From Muscardinus avellanarius (taxonomy: Eukaryota; Chordata; Mammalia; Rodentia; Gliridae): a stretch of DNA of 64,000 nt. Shown one piece after another: positions 21,206 through 32,750 of this stretch. The DNA lies in assembly GCA_963383645.1 (NCBI GenBank), contig OY726566.1:91634029-91698028 (forward strand), in the 5' to 3' direction. A program made the position numbers and the translations under genes. The number at the start of each line of letters is the position of its first letter. Within the stretch, counting starts at the first letter, position 1. The notes beneath the pieces were generated by a model. It did not search any database, was not told the DNA's origin, and saw nothing but the letters and a program-made list of their open reading frames with translations.

Positions 21206-21840
21206 GTATAGCATCACTATAGGAATGGACAAACATATCAATAGAACATAGAGTTCAAACACACATTCATCCACATAAGAGCTTTTGATACTTGATAAAG
21301 GAGATGCTTGAAATGATAGAGAAGAAAGTCATCATACTGAAATATTTTTCCAACCAGGAGCACCCCATTCCAAACTACTTTTCTGCCTTCCTAGAATTTT
21401 TATAAGCCGTCTAAGATCAAATAATTGAGTCATTTATTTTTTGCTCCAATACACTGTAGTAGATTCTGTTGTCTGCAATCTAGGAAAATTTAAAATAGAC
21501 ATGTGATTTCAGGTCTAGGTTTATACCCTGAGGAATACTCTTCAACATTACCAAGTAGTCATATACAAGAACATCCAGTTTGATTGTAATGCTGAAAAAC
21601 TAGAAACAGACATGTCCAACTGATGAAAAGATAAAGTGTGATATAGTCGCATGGCAGTATTATTCAGCATATGAATTAACTATATTTTCATGTATTGACA
21701 TAGATATCAAATGCATAATACTGAGTGAAAAACTAAGTTACAGAAAACTCTGGTCAGTATTACACACATAACATAGTACTATTATTCATATATAAAAATG
21801 ATATTGATAGTGATAATACCTGGGAAGTATGGACAAGAAA

Positions 21841-22348
21841 TGGAATTGAGGATAATAAGTAAAGAAGCTTCTCTTTTACCCAGAATTGTTCTATTTATCT
21901 TATTATACAAAAAATGCATAAGTTGCTTCTGGGTGTTAGGCACATTATATTTCTTATTTTTGGACACTTCTATAATTCTTAAACCAGAGAAGAGGAGGCC
22001 AGGGGAGAGAAGAAAGGAAGGAAGAAAGGGAGAGAGAAATGAATGGGAAATAGAATCGAAAAAAGATTAGAAAAGAATACCTGCAGTTCCTATCGTCTCT
22101 TACAGAGAAATAAACACAAACTGCTCTCCTTGAAATCAGTGATATCACACATGGAGGGAGATGCACACACACAGTTTTAAAAATGATTTAATTAATTATT
22201 AAAAATTATTACCATTAGATAATGAGAACCATGTTTCCTTTCTATGCATTACCTGCTAGGAAGTGCAGCTAAATTTCAGGCTCAGCAGTGACAATTAACT
22301 CATCTCAAGTGTTTGATAATCTCTATTTATCTGATCCTTTTGGGTGCC

Positions 22349-22350
<2 letters not shown>
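21841..22350. other. Unique AT-rich sequence with a purine-rich patch
   Basis: Purine-rich run at about 21985-22070 ('aaaggaaggaagaaaggg'). Opposed frames over it are low-complexity by-products. No gene. Confidence 0.4.

Positions 22351-22379
<29 letters not shown>
22351..22379. repeat. (TG)n microsatellite, about 14 units
   Basis: Uninterrupted TG run after 'gggtgcctt'. Confidence 0.97.
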
Positions 22380-22382
<3 letters not shown>

Positions 22383-22835
22383 AAATTTTCATTATCCTAC
22401 TTCATTTACAGCCTCATAATCAGGATATAAATCCTTAACCTGAAAAAAAAAGATGAACAACTTTACTCTCTAATTCTGCTTTGAACCTGAATAGCTTAAT
22501 AGGAGAAAGCCGCTGGTTTCATCTTAAGAGCTGGGTTCTGGCATGCAGTTTGAAGTGCTTGCTCGGGTTCTGGAAACGGTAGTGGGGTGAACAGTGGCGG
22601 GTGGTAGCAGGGTACCCTCCACCATGGGGCACCATGGGTTGTTACGGTGACAGTAAATGGATGGGTTTGTCTATAGTCAGAGGCTGACCATTGTGCACTG
22701 TGACTTGCCAAACAGAATGGAGAACAGAGAATCCGTGTAAGACAGTTAGCAGAACCTGCTTCTGGACCTCACTGCATTGTCCAGTGAACACGATAATATC
22801 CATGGAAAGAGGACACACATGCTTGGCCAGGTGTC
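22380..22835. other. Unique sequence, no gene seen
   Basis: Opposed 65-71 codon frames, no motif, no repeat recognised. Confidence 0.35.
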
Positions 22836-22893
22836 ATAGTCTTTTTTCAGCTGTTACAACAGAATATGATGGACTGAATAATTTGTAATGAAC

Positions 22894-22924
<31 letters not shown>

Positions 22925-23232
22925 TTATAATCTTGGAGGCTGGGATGGGTACGCTTTAGGAGCTGACATTTAATGGAGGACCTTCTTGTGGTGTCGCCCC
23001 ACACAGAAGGGCAAGAGAGGTAAGATACCACAAAGGGGGGAGGGGAAAACTTATCCTTTATAGGAAAGTGACCCCTGTGAAAGTGACGTGAATTCGTTCA
23101 CGACGGAAGATGCATTATGGCCTCAAGGCAGAACCCTCAGCTTGCACCAAGACCTACCTCCCAACATGGTTGCACTGGGAATTAAGTTTCCAGCACATGG
23201 TTTTTTGGGAGACACTCAAACCATAGCAGTTG
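22836..23232 (-). mobile_element. MLT1-like LTR, antisense
   Basis: 'cagctgttacaacagaatat' and 'tcttggaggctgggatgg' at one end, 'caagacctacctcccaacat', 'gggaattaagtttccagcac' and 'gacactcaaaccatagca' at the other. This matches antisense MLT1 (MaLR) LTR order from 'gctgctataacaaaatacc' to 'cagtccatagca'. An (ATTT)n run is embedded at 22897-22925. No coding remnant. Confidence 0.7.
22897..22925. repeat. (ATTT)n microsatellite
   Basis: About seven units of 'attt' within the MLT1-like LTR, at the place where the consensus has 'aaatttattt'. Confidence 0.9.
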
Positions 23233-23293
23233 GAATGTGGCTAGTGTCCTTTTTGCATGTGACAGTGGACACATTATCCTTTCTGAGACCTCT

Positions 23294-23533
23294 TTTCTTT
23301 TCTTTTTTTTTTTGTGGGGTATTTTTTACAGTAATGGGGATGGAACTCAGGGGCATTCTACCTCTGAGCTACAATCCCAGTTCTATTTTTTAGTTGTTTT
23401 TATTTTTTGAAGCAGGGTGTAACTGAGTTGCAAAGGACCTCGCTACATAGCTGAGGCTGTCTGAGAACAGGGATCCTCCAGTCTCTGCCTCCTGAATGCT
23501 GGGATCACAAGCACGTGCCACCACACCTGGCCT
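23294..23533 (-). mobile_element. B1-ID composite SINE, antisense
   Basis: T-run, 'ggggatggaactcaggggca', 'ctctgagctacaatcccag', 'gcagggtgtaactgagttgc', 'gcctcctgaatgctgggatc', ending 'gccaccacacctggcct'. About 240 bp, diverged. Confidence 0.88.
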
Positions 23534-23598
23534 CCCTATTTTCTTAATTTACAAGGAAAGATATCATTGTTCACACAAAATATTGTTGATTAAATGAG

Positions 23599-23633
23599 TT
23601 TGTCTTATGCACAATACTGGTGCATAAGACAAA
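23599..23633. repeat. Perfect 14-bp inverted repeat, 7-nt loop
   Basis: 'tttgtcttatgcac' at 23599-23612 and its exact reverse complement at 23620-23633, with loop 'aatactg'. Confidence 0.95.
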
Positions 23634-24799
23634 TAAAAGACAGTTCCTATCGTGTCCCTTATTTTTTACTCTATCTACCAGGTAGGGTATGTAGTTATAA
23701 GGGGAAGATGGAAGATAATAAGGGCAGACAATAATTTTTTGAAGGGAAGGTAGAAAATCATTTTAAAAGTGTGAACATTATTATGATGATGAGTAGTTTC
23801 TGCTCCGGAGGCAAAATGTCAGTGATCTGTTTATCTGCTTTATGGAGGTTGCCTTCTTTGGCCTCAGGAACAACCGAGCAGATATGTGACCTGCTATGTG
23901 TAGCTGTCAGTCACCATCTTCTGGAGATTCTGGATTTTCTCACTCATACTTAGGCTCAAGCTCGAGAGAATCTCCCCTCTCTTCCATTTGTTGATGATAG
24001 GACCACCTGGTTAGAAACTTGCCACATATTTTTCCCCCAGTAACTATGGGAAAAGCCAAATACAATCTATGCACATTTGCAAGAATCTCCACAAGGAACT
24101 AAGGGCGTTTTCATCAGGAGATGTTGAAATTAGAAATATGAAAAATCCCACTGCCTCTTTCATGCCTCATGACTGCAGGCTAAGGGAAACCAGCATAGCC
24201 CACCTGAAGTCGGATCACCCCCAAAAGAAACCCATGCAACCGGTCAGCACACGCCCTCTCCTCCCGGAGTGGCAGTTCCTCCAATATAGACCACATGGAC
24301 CATTCTCAGGTAGATCTGACATCACATTCCTGGGAGCAGTTTGTAAGTTGGTGGTATACTATTACCACATAAGACAATATTCTCTCACACATAGACACAT
24401 ACATACCACTGTGAACAGCACAACCAACAGCTAGCTCCATGACTTAAAATCTGATTGGCCTCCTGAGCAAGTGAGCATATCACAGTTCCCCTGGAATTAT
24501 TTGCAGATTATATTTATATAGAGGAAACCTCATAAAGAGGGAGACATTGGGAGAACTTTAGGAAGTTTATTTTCCAAGGGCTTGGCTGGGCCCTAAAGAG
24601 GGTAGATTATAAACAAAGCCAAAGGAATTTTGCATTGGGTTGGGCTGTCATGCTGTGGGGGAAGAAATCTCAGAGCTTTAACACTTAAAGATTTATTTCT
24701 ATAAGTCTACGTTGGCTTCCTGCCTCTAAGGCTGTGCCCATCTCAAGCCATAAGGTGGCTTGAGAATGTATAACATGTACAGAGGCATTCATAATCATA
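23634..24799. other. 1.2 kb of unique sequence, no gene seen
   Basis: One 121-codon plus-strand frame at 24069-24434 has no motif, no coding-like composition I can see and no neighbour that supports it. No repeat recognised. Confidence 0.4.
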
Positions 24800-25281
24800 A
24801 ATGTGCCATAAATCAATGAATTTTCACAATTAAGTACACCCAAGCAACCAGTACTTAGTTTAAGAAAGAGAACAATTCCAGCATCCCAGAAGCTCCAGGG
24901 ACTCCCTTCCAGGAACTATCACCACCCCTTCCTAAGGATACCAATTATCTAGACCTCAAACACCATAAAGTAGTTTCCATATCTTAAAATTTTACATAAA
25001 TGGCCTCATATGGAACCTTCTCGTGTCTGGCCTTTTTAAAAAATGCACCATTATGTTTATAAGGCCCACATATTTTCCATTTATATTGGCACTGGGGATT
25101 GAACCTCTGAGCCACACCCCCAACCCTACTTATTTCATTATTTCAAAACAAGAGTCTAAGTTGCTGAGGCCGGCCTTGAACCTGGGATTTTTCTGTCTCA
25201 GCCTCCTAATTACTCGGATTACAGGTGTGCATACCGCACTCACTTCCTCTTTATATATTAATGCTTCATTATATTCACTTT
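24800..25281 (-). mobile_element. Ancient L1M-like fragment, antisense, split by a SINE
   Basis: 'aattccagcatcccagaagc', 'ccataaagtagtttccatat', 'acataaatggcctcatatgg' and 'cttctcgtgtctggcctttt' follow a common antisense old-L1 sequence. It resumes after the SINE with 'atatattaatgcttcattat'. Confidence 0.6.
25082..25240 (-). mobile_element. B1-ID composite SINE, antisense, short
   Basis: 'ggcactggggattgaacctc', 'tgagccacacccccaaccct', 'gctgaggccggccttgaacc', 'ctcagcctcctaattactcg', 'ttacaggtgtgcataccgc'. The middle of the B1 half is reduced. Confidence 0.85.
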
Positions 25282-25527
25282 AATAGTTTGTAACCTCTCA
25301 TACTGTCCACTCTCCGCCTCATGTTTGTGCCCACAAAGTGTTTCTCTGTGAGGCCAGGCAGTTGATGCTCAGTGGTGCTTCTGATGGACTGTTGGGCTTT
25401 TCCCATCTTCCTTTTAATGGAATGAGACCCGTAGGTCTTCAGAGAATCACAGCCGAAGTCCTTAGGTGACTGGATACTTACTGATCTAATGTCCTCAGCT
25501 ATGGGGTGTCTTACATGGGTGATTTTT
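25282..25527. other. Unique sequence
   Basis: No feature recognised. An 89-codon minus-strand frame reaches into the L1-like element. Confidence 0.3.
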
Positions 25528-25683
25528 TGGACCCAGTTTCCCAAAGTGTATGTGTTGAAAACTTAACCTCCCATGAAACAGTATTAGCGGTAGGACTTTT
25601 AAGAGGTGTTTGAGAGGGTTAGTTATCATGGAAGTGGGTTCCTAACAGAAGGATGCATTCAGCTGCCTTTTTCTCGTGTGTGT

Positions 25684-25724
<41 letters not shown>

Positions 25725-25870
25725 CATGTGTGTATGTATGCATGCATACATGCACACCTCTCACAATGCAATGATACAGAGAGATCACTTCACCAGACAT
25801 AGCCCCTCTACCTTGAACTTCCCAGTCCCCACACTGTAAGAAATAATGTGTTCTAGCTAAGCCAGTGGGA
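25528..25870 (+). mobile_element. MaLR-type LTR with an internal GT repeat
   Basis: 'tgtatgtgttgaaaacttaa', 'gcggtaggacttttaagagg', then after the GT array 'ccttgaacttcccagtcccc' and 'gtaagaaataatgtgttc'. This is the MLT1/MaLR order ('atatgttgaaa', 'aggtgggg', 'cttggacttcccagcc', 'tgagaaataaat'). Confidence 0.55.
25676..25750. repeat. (GT)n microsatellite, compound
   Basis: GT run 25676-25723 with one 'at' interruption, then mixed 'tatg' and 'catg' units to 25750. Both-strand frames of Cys/Val and His/Thr runs are by-products. Confidence 0.95.
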
Positions 25871-26507
25871 CTCCTAGTCTCTGAGGGCCCCATCTCTGCT
25901 CTCTTGTTGTTGGTGACTGCTTATTCTCAAAGAAAACCAGCCCAGGTGCTTTGAAGCCTTGTCTCTCTTTTCAGCAAGACTGAATGAAGGACTGGCTCTC
26001 CAAAAGCCGTGGGATAAATAATAGATAAAATCACTGCATTTGAATAGGATGGCTCTCAAGACTTCAGAATATTTTACTGGGCATTAAAGGAAGTTCTCTT
26101 CTCCATACTCTCTGGAGGTGCATAGGGTACTAGACACACCTTGGCTCAGTGCTTCAGCATCTGCAGAAGCGGGATGAAAATGAGACTCTGGAATCCTGGG
26201 CCTCTGTTTTGTTTGTTTGTTTTGTTTTGTTTTTATTTTTTGTTTTTATAGTTGTTTAGGGGAAGTAGCTGTTTGTGCCCTGGGACACCCTGAGTCATAT
26301 TTAAAAGTTTAAACAAAACAAAGATTTTGTGGAGACCTATTTGCTTTATGCCCTGAATCCCTGTGTGTGTACTTCCAGACAAAGAAAAGGTTTCTAAGCT
26401 TTGGAAACCAGTGGCTCAGCTGTCTTGCCTTAGGGGTCTCTCAATGCTAGATGGACAGAGACAAAATCTGGATGGTAATGACATTATGACATTGATATCT
26501 AAAAACA
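25871..26507. other. Unique sequence with a T/G-rich patch
   Basis: A T-rich 'gttttgttttg' patch is at about 26205-26250. No gene or repeat family recognised. Confidence 0.35.
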
Positions 26508-26640
26508 TTTTGGTATATTATAATTATACACAATAGTAGGATTTATCATGACATATTTGGACAGGTACATAGCATAATCTGTTTATTTTCATTCCCCAGT
26601 ACCTCCCCTTTGACATTAATATTTTTTAAGGGTACAAGAT
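26508..26640 (-). mobile_element. L1 3'UTR-like fragment, antisense
   Basis: 'tttggtatattataattata', 'acatatttggacaggtacat', 'cataatctgtttattttcat' then 'tccccagtacctcccct' resembles antisense ends of old rodent L1 elements. Short. Confidence 0.4.
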
Positions 26641-27169
26641 GAGAGATGCCAGGATTTTAGAATTCAGATATCCTATGAATAGCCTAGCTTCTTATGCATT
26701 GTACATGTTTACTTTAGTGCATCTTTGCAAAATTAGTTACTTTTTTTTTTTTTTACTTTTCCAGTGAAGAGAAATCTAGTCTTACCCCCACCCTCTTTCA
26801 AGATACCTTGTTGTCTTGCTGAACAACTTAGAAAAGTTATTTGATGAGCCCAAATTTTCCTCTGGTAATATCCACCTATTTTCCTTAGTTCTTTTCCCTA
26901 GAGCCACTCAAATCTATTCAAATCCGCATAACAGATCCTTAACTGTTTGAAAAAGAGCTATGATGTATCCCCTCAGGTTACTTTTTGAATTCCTACTTCT
27001 GACCAGAATTGAATCCTCTCTTCTCCAAGTTAAACATTCTTAGTTCTTAAAATATTTATCATGTGAAGCGGTTCTTTCCCTTCACTTCTGAGTGCTTTCT
27101 GTTTGTCAGTGTCCTTCCTGAAATGTGATGCCTTGTGTTAAAATGTATTATTAAACTATAAAAATTAGA
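26641..27169. other. Unique AT-rich sequence
   Basis: No gene or repeat recognised apart from a short T-run at about 26740. Confidence 0.35.
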
Positions 27170-28060
27170 GGATTGCAATGGCAACACAGACATTAAACAG
27201 ATCAGTGGATTTCAATAAAAACCCAGAACAGTTTCAAATATATCTACATACAGATACACTCATTTATGTGACTCTAGTATATGATAAGATTTCTATCTTG
27301 CAAAAATTGATGTGGTTACATAATCTTTAGGATGTGGAGTGACTTTCTATGTTCATTTCAAAAGTCAGCAACTGTGAACAAAGTGACTGATAAATTTGAT
27401 GATATTAATGTATTGAATATGTGAAAATATCATCAACAAATAAACAAGCAGGGGATGAACTGAAACATTTTTGTAACCTTTATAGCAAACAAAGAACTTA
27501 ACTACACAAAGGACTCTTAAAATTAATTTTTAAATAAAAGATGAATTATCCTAATAGAGAAAGCAAGGGAAATAAAGAGGCAATTTAAAAAGAAAATTGA
27601 ACGTAGTTTTAAATATATGAAAAATGCTCAACTTCTTGAATAATGGGAGATATTTTCATTAAATCAAAATATTATTTTTCATCAATAAAGGCTTTTAAAA
27701 CTGGGGAAAAAATACCCTCCACTAACTGCAGCCAGTATTAGCAGGCTACAGATATGAGAATATAGTTTCATATTTTACTGCTTTGAGGGTAAATTCATAC
27801 AATTTTTCTGGAGGATTATTAGATAATATTGAAAAGATGAATCAAAATCTTTAACACACACATACCATTTGATCTAGCAATTCTACCTCTGAGTAATTCT
27901 CTTATGCCAATAGAATTATACATATGTAGTATATGTATATGTATTTATATACATAGATATATGAACACTCACTAAGGCATTATTCAAATAAGACCTCCAA
28001 ACTTTTAATATCATATATGCTGTGTTCAAATAGAACTATATAAGTAAAATCGAGCGTGCA
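27170..28060 (+). mobile_element. Ancient L1/HAL1-like element, sense
   Basis: 'agagaaagcaagggaaataa' and 'ggcaatttaaaaagaaaatt', then 'atatgaaaaatgctcaactt', 'ataccatttgatctagcaat', 'tctacctctgagtaattct', 'actcactaaggcattattc'. These are the usual landmarks of the ORF2 3' end of old L1. No intact frame. Confidence 0.6.
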
Positions 28061-28291
28061 GCCCAATATGTCTATACATCTTTTATCAATTATTTACATG
28101 TAGCATCATAGTAATATATATTGTATACATTATAAAACATAAGAATAAATATGTTAAAGGATGAATTAAATTGAAACAAAAACAAGTACAGACATAGATT
28201 TCTCCCTGCAAAAGACATGAATTATCTTGTGCAGTTCCTGAGGTGGAAACTCCATACTCTGGAGACCCCAGATTTTATTATATCAAAATCT

Positions 28292-28520
28292 TGGAGCTGG
28301 ACCTGGTGGCGCACACCTGTAATCCCAGCACTTGTGAGGCAGAGACAGGAAGATATCAGGTTTGAGGACAGCCTCAGCAAGGTAGCGATACTCAGAAACC
28401 TAGCAAGACTGTTTTGAAACAAAAAATAAAAAGGGCTGGGAGTATAGCTTGGAGGTAGAACACCCCTGGGTTCACTCTCCAGTGACAAGAGAAATAAAGA
28501 AAGAAGGGGAAAAAAAAAGA
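28292..28520 (+). mobile_element. B1-ID composite SINE, sense
   Basis: 'ggagctggacctggtggcgc', 'ctgtaatcccagcacttgtg', 'gacagcctcagcaaggtagc', 'gggctgggagtatagcttgg', 'cacccctgggttcactctcc', A-rich tail with 'aatgaatgaatg'. Confidence 0.92.
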
Positions 28521-29165
28521 ATGAATGAATGAATAAAAGAAAAATGCTTGGAAACATCTTAATTGTCTTTGTCTAGCAATAGTTAAGTGCTATGTGAGTT
28601 TAATATAATGGGCAATGGGATGGGGTGATGCGTAGCATTTTGAAGAACAGTGTAGAAAATGCAGACTCTAAAGCATTATGTGACGTCTCCACTTTACTGT
28701 GGGGTGAAGCAGTCTCATGCTGGCCCAGGATGATGGATTCAAGTTCCTCCATGTCAGGGTCTCTTCCATGACTTAAGCCTAAATTAGGTGTGCAGGAGTT
28801 GTATGGCCCCGTTTATGTCACCCTATGGAAGTGGGCTTGGGGACCTTGTACAAATGCCAACACGAGGCTACTGCTATTGCTGTGAGAAATAGTCCTTTGG
28901 TCTTCACCCAGGAGTCTATGTCTTCTGCCAGTATCCATGAAACTGTGGCAGACCACCTTGGTAGCTTGCAAGTAGGGTAGAACCTCATACACTTCATTAT
29001 TCTTAACAGTCATCTCATTATTATAAAGCCCTAAAGAACTAAAGAATCAGACCCTTAATCTGAGATAGCCTGGCATCTCCCTGCTCCCCAAAATGTTCCC
29101 TGGAGATAGATCCTTGTATTCCATGGCGATTTCATCTATGCCTGGCCCACCCTCTTCTGTCCTTG
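28521..29165. other. Unique sequence, no gene seen
   Basis: No exon or repeat recognised. Confidence 0.35.
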
Positions 29166-29560
29166 CTACAGTTTGGATGTTTGTCCTTTCTGACACTCAT
29201 TAAGATTTAGCTCATTGTGACAGTGGTGAGGGGGTGAGACCTCTGAGAGGTGATCACACCATGGGGCAGACCAACCCTGGGTGGGATTACTGCCACTTAG
29301 AGAGGTTGGCCCCGTTTTCTCTGTCCACTCCAGCTCCTTATTCTGGAGCTCTGTTGTGATTCCTGGGCTTGACTCTAAGTTGTAAAAGCAGTGCACTAGG
29401 GTTGGGTCTTGGTGAGAGGGAGAAAGAGCCGAGTGGCCAAGCTAGTGTTGGAGTCAGAGAGTAGGACATGGCCAGTGCTGCTGCCTGTTGCTCTTCATGT
29501 CCGTGGTACTAAGCTACTAATATAATCTGTCTTCGGGACAGGGCAAAAGCAGAATCAGAC
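29166..29560 (+). mobile_element. MaLR-type LTR, sense
   Basis: 'tgctacagtttggatgtttg' at the start, 'tgagaggtgatcacaccatg', 'ggtcttggtgagagggagaa', then 'catgtccgtggtactaagct'. Fits sense MST/MLT1-like LTRs, which open with 'tgctatagtttggatgtttg'. Frames on either strand are chance. Confidence 0.6.
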
Positions 29561-30223
29561 ATTAGCTTACATTAGCTCCCTCTACAAAGGTAGACACAAA
29601 CTTGAGCATAGACAAAAATGAAACTTAAAGACACTTGGAAATTAAGATCTGGTAAAAACCAGGGCGACAAGTGATGGCTTTTCTGTGGTGGAACAGTGAG
29701 TACCAGCTGCTGGAGGGAGGTCAAGACAGTGAGGTGTGGTGGCTCCAGGGAGGGAGCAGAACAGACTGGGTGAGTCTGCTGCTGCTGACTGGCTTGGGAT
29801 TCCTCTCTGGGGTCACTGTGGCTGCCAAGAATAAGGATGCCCTAGCTGGTGTCTGGGCCAGGTTGACGGGCATGGCTGAGCTCTGGACAGGACCTCCACA
29901 AGCCCATTGCTTTATGCTGGGAGTCTGTCTCCTGCATTCAGCCCTTGAAGTCTTCTGAGAGTTCAGAGTTAAGGTATGAGCAGCATGAGGCTGTGCCATT
30001 TTTTTCCCAGACGAGAAAATTATAAAATGAGAACTACATGCCAGGGGCCACCCGAGCTTTTCTTTGATGCCTAGGAAATCACTGTGGGTCACACAAGGAA
30101 ACTCGGCATCAGGGCTTTCTAGAGACCAGGCAAGCAGAAACACAGAAAGGTGTCCTTGTTTTGAGAGATTCAGCAAGTTTAGATTCTGAATATTTCACAT
30201 CCCTCAGGGGCGGTTTTCTTTTC
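29561..30223. other. Unique sequence, no gene seen
   Basis: Overlapping frames of 95 (+) and 151 (-) codons occupy the same bases at 29.7-30.2 kb. Neither shows a known domain, signal peptide or splice context. I do not call a gene. Confidence 0.4.
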
Positions 30224-30257
30224 TTTTTCTTTTTTCTTCTTTTTTTTTTTTTTTTTT
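30224..30257. repeat. Pyrimidine tract (T-run with C interruptions)
   Basis: 'ttttctttttcttttttctt' then an 18-base T-run. Possibly the tail of a lost retroposon, but no element body is next to it. Confidence 0.85.
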
Positions 30258-31600
30258 GTAATTCCCAGCAGGTCCACAAATGTAGGTTTCTCCCCTGCCT
30301 ATTACCATCCTTTGTTAGGATCAAACTGCCCACAGATAGCATACAACAACCTTCTGTCTTTCCCACGTGGCTCCTAGCAAGTGATTTCAGGGAGAATGGA
30401 AGGGAATGCTTTCCCCTATGGACCTGGCTCTCTCGTTCTGCCTGTGGACATCCTGCCTGGACCAGTGAGGTCCCATTGACAGTTTCCTCTCAGGGATGTC
30501 TGTCTTTGCCTGACTGGCCAGAGTAGACCAAGGATGGGGCACCCACCTGCTTTGTGCCTCTGGCAAAGGAGTCTGGAGCCTGAATTAAGGAATCCTGGCC
30601 ACGGCTGTGCTCAGCCCACTAAGCTCCCTATCATAGGAATGAACTAAAAGAAGCTGAAGAACATTTTAGTCAAAGAGTGTTTGTGCCCCCAAATGATGAA
30701 AACCTAGGGGCATGAGGCGAGCACGCTAAGCTGTGTCTATATCAGCAGCAGTAGCAGCAGCAGCAGCTCTGGGGTTTTCTAAAGCCCTTCATATGGCCCC
30801 AAAGGCTCAGGATCCAAACTTGCAACCACCTCTCTGGCCTTACTTCAGAGAGGGAAGTACCGACTCCACTTCTACCACCTCTTGCTCTCTGCTCCAGCAA
30901 CCCTGGTCCCTTGACTCTTCCTGACACTTGAATAGCTGGCCAGTGCTCCCCATGAGAGTAGATGTGTATCATGTAGACACCTGTATGTCCCACGCAGGGT
31001 CGCCCTGGCACCTAGAGGCGCCCAGTGAATGTTGGTTGAACTGGTTGTGCCATTGTGAGCCGCCTCTATCTCCTCTCTTCTCTGCTTCTCCTAGCACAGA
31101 ACTGGTGTGTGATGGGATGGATAGGTCCTGGGCATGTTTGTGGCCATGACATAGTCCAGGGTGGTTTGAAACGATAACTAGAAACCACTTTCTAGGTTTT
31201 GGGCCCCCGGAGAAAAAAGATTTAGGGTCTGTCTTGCCTTGTCTGCTTAAGGCTCTTTGAATGGAGTTCTAGGTAATGCCATGTGCAGAGTTTTGCCATT
31301 CAGGGCCATCTCTGCTGTGGGTGGGAGTCGGCAGTGACTTGTACCCACTGACTGCTCCCCATGGGTGAGAGGCAGGTGTGTGGCAGAGAAGAGAGCTGGT
31401 CGCACAGATAGTGCAGCAGCTTCTGGCTTCTGTTTCTGGCAACTTCTTTGTTCCTGACCCAAGAATCTGCGACCACGCCCCAGGGCCTGACAGCTCAGCA
31501 GCAGCCAAATTGCCTTCTCAGGAACAAACAATAAGAAAATTACCAGACTGTTTGCTTATGGCACCCCTGGTTCCTACGTCTGGCTGGGCTTGGCTCTTGC
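30258..31600. other. Unique sequence with a short CAG run
   Basis: An interrupted CAG array is at 30743-30766. Several short frames overlap in both orientations without motifs. No exon recognised. Confidence 0.4.
30743..30766. repeat. (CAG)n, eight triplets with one TAG
   Basis: Three CAG, one TAG and four CAG triplets. In the plus frame that reads GCA it gives an Ala run; in the CAG frame the TAG is a stop, so no polyglutamine could be made. Confidence 0.95.
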
Positions 31601-31872
31601 TGGTTGCGGAAGTGAAGGTCAGACTGACAGAGACCAGATCCAGGGCTGGAGGAGGGAGAAATTCAAACAAGAAGAGGGGAGAAGGAGGAGGGGAGAGAGA
31701 GAGGGAGTATAAGCTATAAGCAGCATTCAGGAGAAGGGGACACGAAGAACAGACAGGATAAGAAGGGATAAAGGGAAAATTGCAGGCTGGAGGCGTGGGA
31801 AATTCTACAGGATGGGAATTCTACACTGAGAATCCTAGGAAAGCTGGTGGTTCCTCTCTCTACACACGGCAT

Positions 31873-31874
<2 letters not shown>
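31601..31874. other. Purine-rich unique sequence
   Basis: Strongly purine-rich at 31640-31780 ('agaaggaggaggggagagag'). Nothing else recognised. Confidence 0.4.

Positions 31875-31916
<42 letters not shown>
31875..31916. repeat. (AC)21 microsatellite
   Basis: Uninterrupted run ending at 'gcatgcat'. Not attached to a recognisable SINE. Confidence 0.97.
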
Positions 31917-31919
<3 letters not shown>

Positions 31920-32554
31920 TGCATACTCCCCAACAGTACAGGTAAAGTGGTTGTGTACATGTCAGTGGGTGGGTTCAGGGGTTTTCAGTGGGGCCATTAG
32001 CTATGTTTCAGGAACAGACCTAATGGACTAGGAAACGCAGGTTAAAAGCTACTGCTATGGAGTTTTAGAGGCAGGTGACAGACCTCGAAGAAGGAATCTT
32101 AAGGCCTATCTCCTTCCCAGCTGTCTCCCTCCCTGCAGACAGTAGAGGAGGGGGATGGAAGGTCTCTGATGCTCAGAGTTCCAGTGTTGGGATGATCCAG
32201 TCTCTGTTCTCATAATATCCGACATTCAGGAGCCCATTATCATTCTACCTGTTATCTTCATTTCTAGGTACGAGAAAGAGCTAAAATGTGCAGTGCAATA
32301 CAATTCTGACTATAAAACGAGCTCTCCCACTAATGGAACATTAGTTACCAGCTAAATTTCCACCGTGTGGGAGAAAAATGCAGTTTTGCCTTTGAGCGCT
32401 GAATGGCCTCGGTAGAAGATGCCTGACTATCATTAGCATCTTCTTGTTGGTGTTCAGCGTGAGCTTTTCCCTGTGTCACTTGGATTCTTTACCTGGCCTT
32501 TTTGATGCGCAGTTAGAAGCACTCCAGCAAAAAGACATCTGTGGACACTCCATC
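31917..32554. other. Unique repeat-free sequence, possible conserved element
   Basis: At 32290-32540 the sequence is repeat-free with motifs such as 'actaatggaacattagttac' and 'gactatcattagcatc' (homeodomain-type ATTA cores). Conservation is not known. Confidence 0.25.
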
Positions 32555-32750
32555 TGCCACTCCTACAGCCTGGCGTCAGCGTCTCTGAGTTGAAATCTCA
32601 TTCTGCCAGCTACCATTGGTATCACCTTGGAAATGCTAATGAACCTCCTGGTTCATTAGACTCAGTTGCCTTATCTGTACAGAGGGCACAAAAAATGTTG
32701 CATGATGCTTTTGATGGCCAAATAAAATAACAGAGGTAAAGTTCTACCCT
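32555..32750 (+). mobile_element. MIR SINE, sense
   Basis: 'agttgaaatctcattctgcc', 'agctaccattggtatcacct', 'tcagttgccttatctgtaca' and 'caaataaaataacagagg' follow the sense MIR order. Confidence 0.65.

Larger units (their letters stand above)
20025..21840 (+). mobile_element. Ancient L1 ORF2 and 3' region, sense, with nested insertions
   Basis: 'caacagatgcagaaaaaata' and 'tttgataaaattcaccattt' mark the reverse-transcriptase part of L1 ORF2. After two insertions it resumes at 'gtatagcatcactatagga', 'catatcaatagaacatagag'. The 3' part is 'agaacatccagtttgattg', 'gtgatatagtcgcatggcag'. All frames are broken by many stops. Confidence 0.75.

Noticed and set aside
23087..23102. 6-bp hairpin with a TTCG loop in the MLT1-like LTR
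   Set aside because: Short enough to be expected by chance in 64 kb and there is no transcript evidence.
24069..24434. 121-codon plus-strand frame in unique DNA
   Set aside because: No motif or flanking splice-like context that I can support; kept as unannotated.
29721..30176. 151-codon minus-strand frame
   Set aside because: Shares its bases with a 95-codon plus frame and has no recognisable family features.
30743..30766. Polyglutamine or polyalanine coding repeat
   Set aside because: A TAG triplet interrupts the CAG frame and no exon surrounds it.
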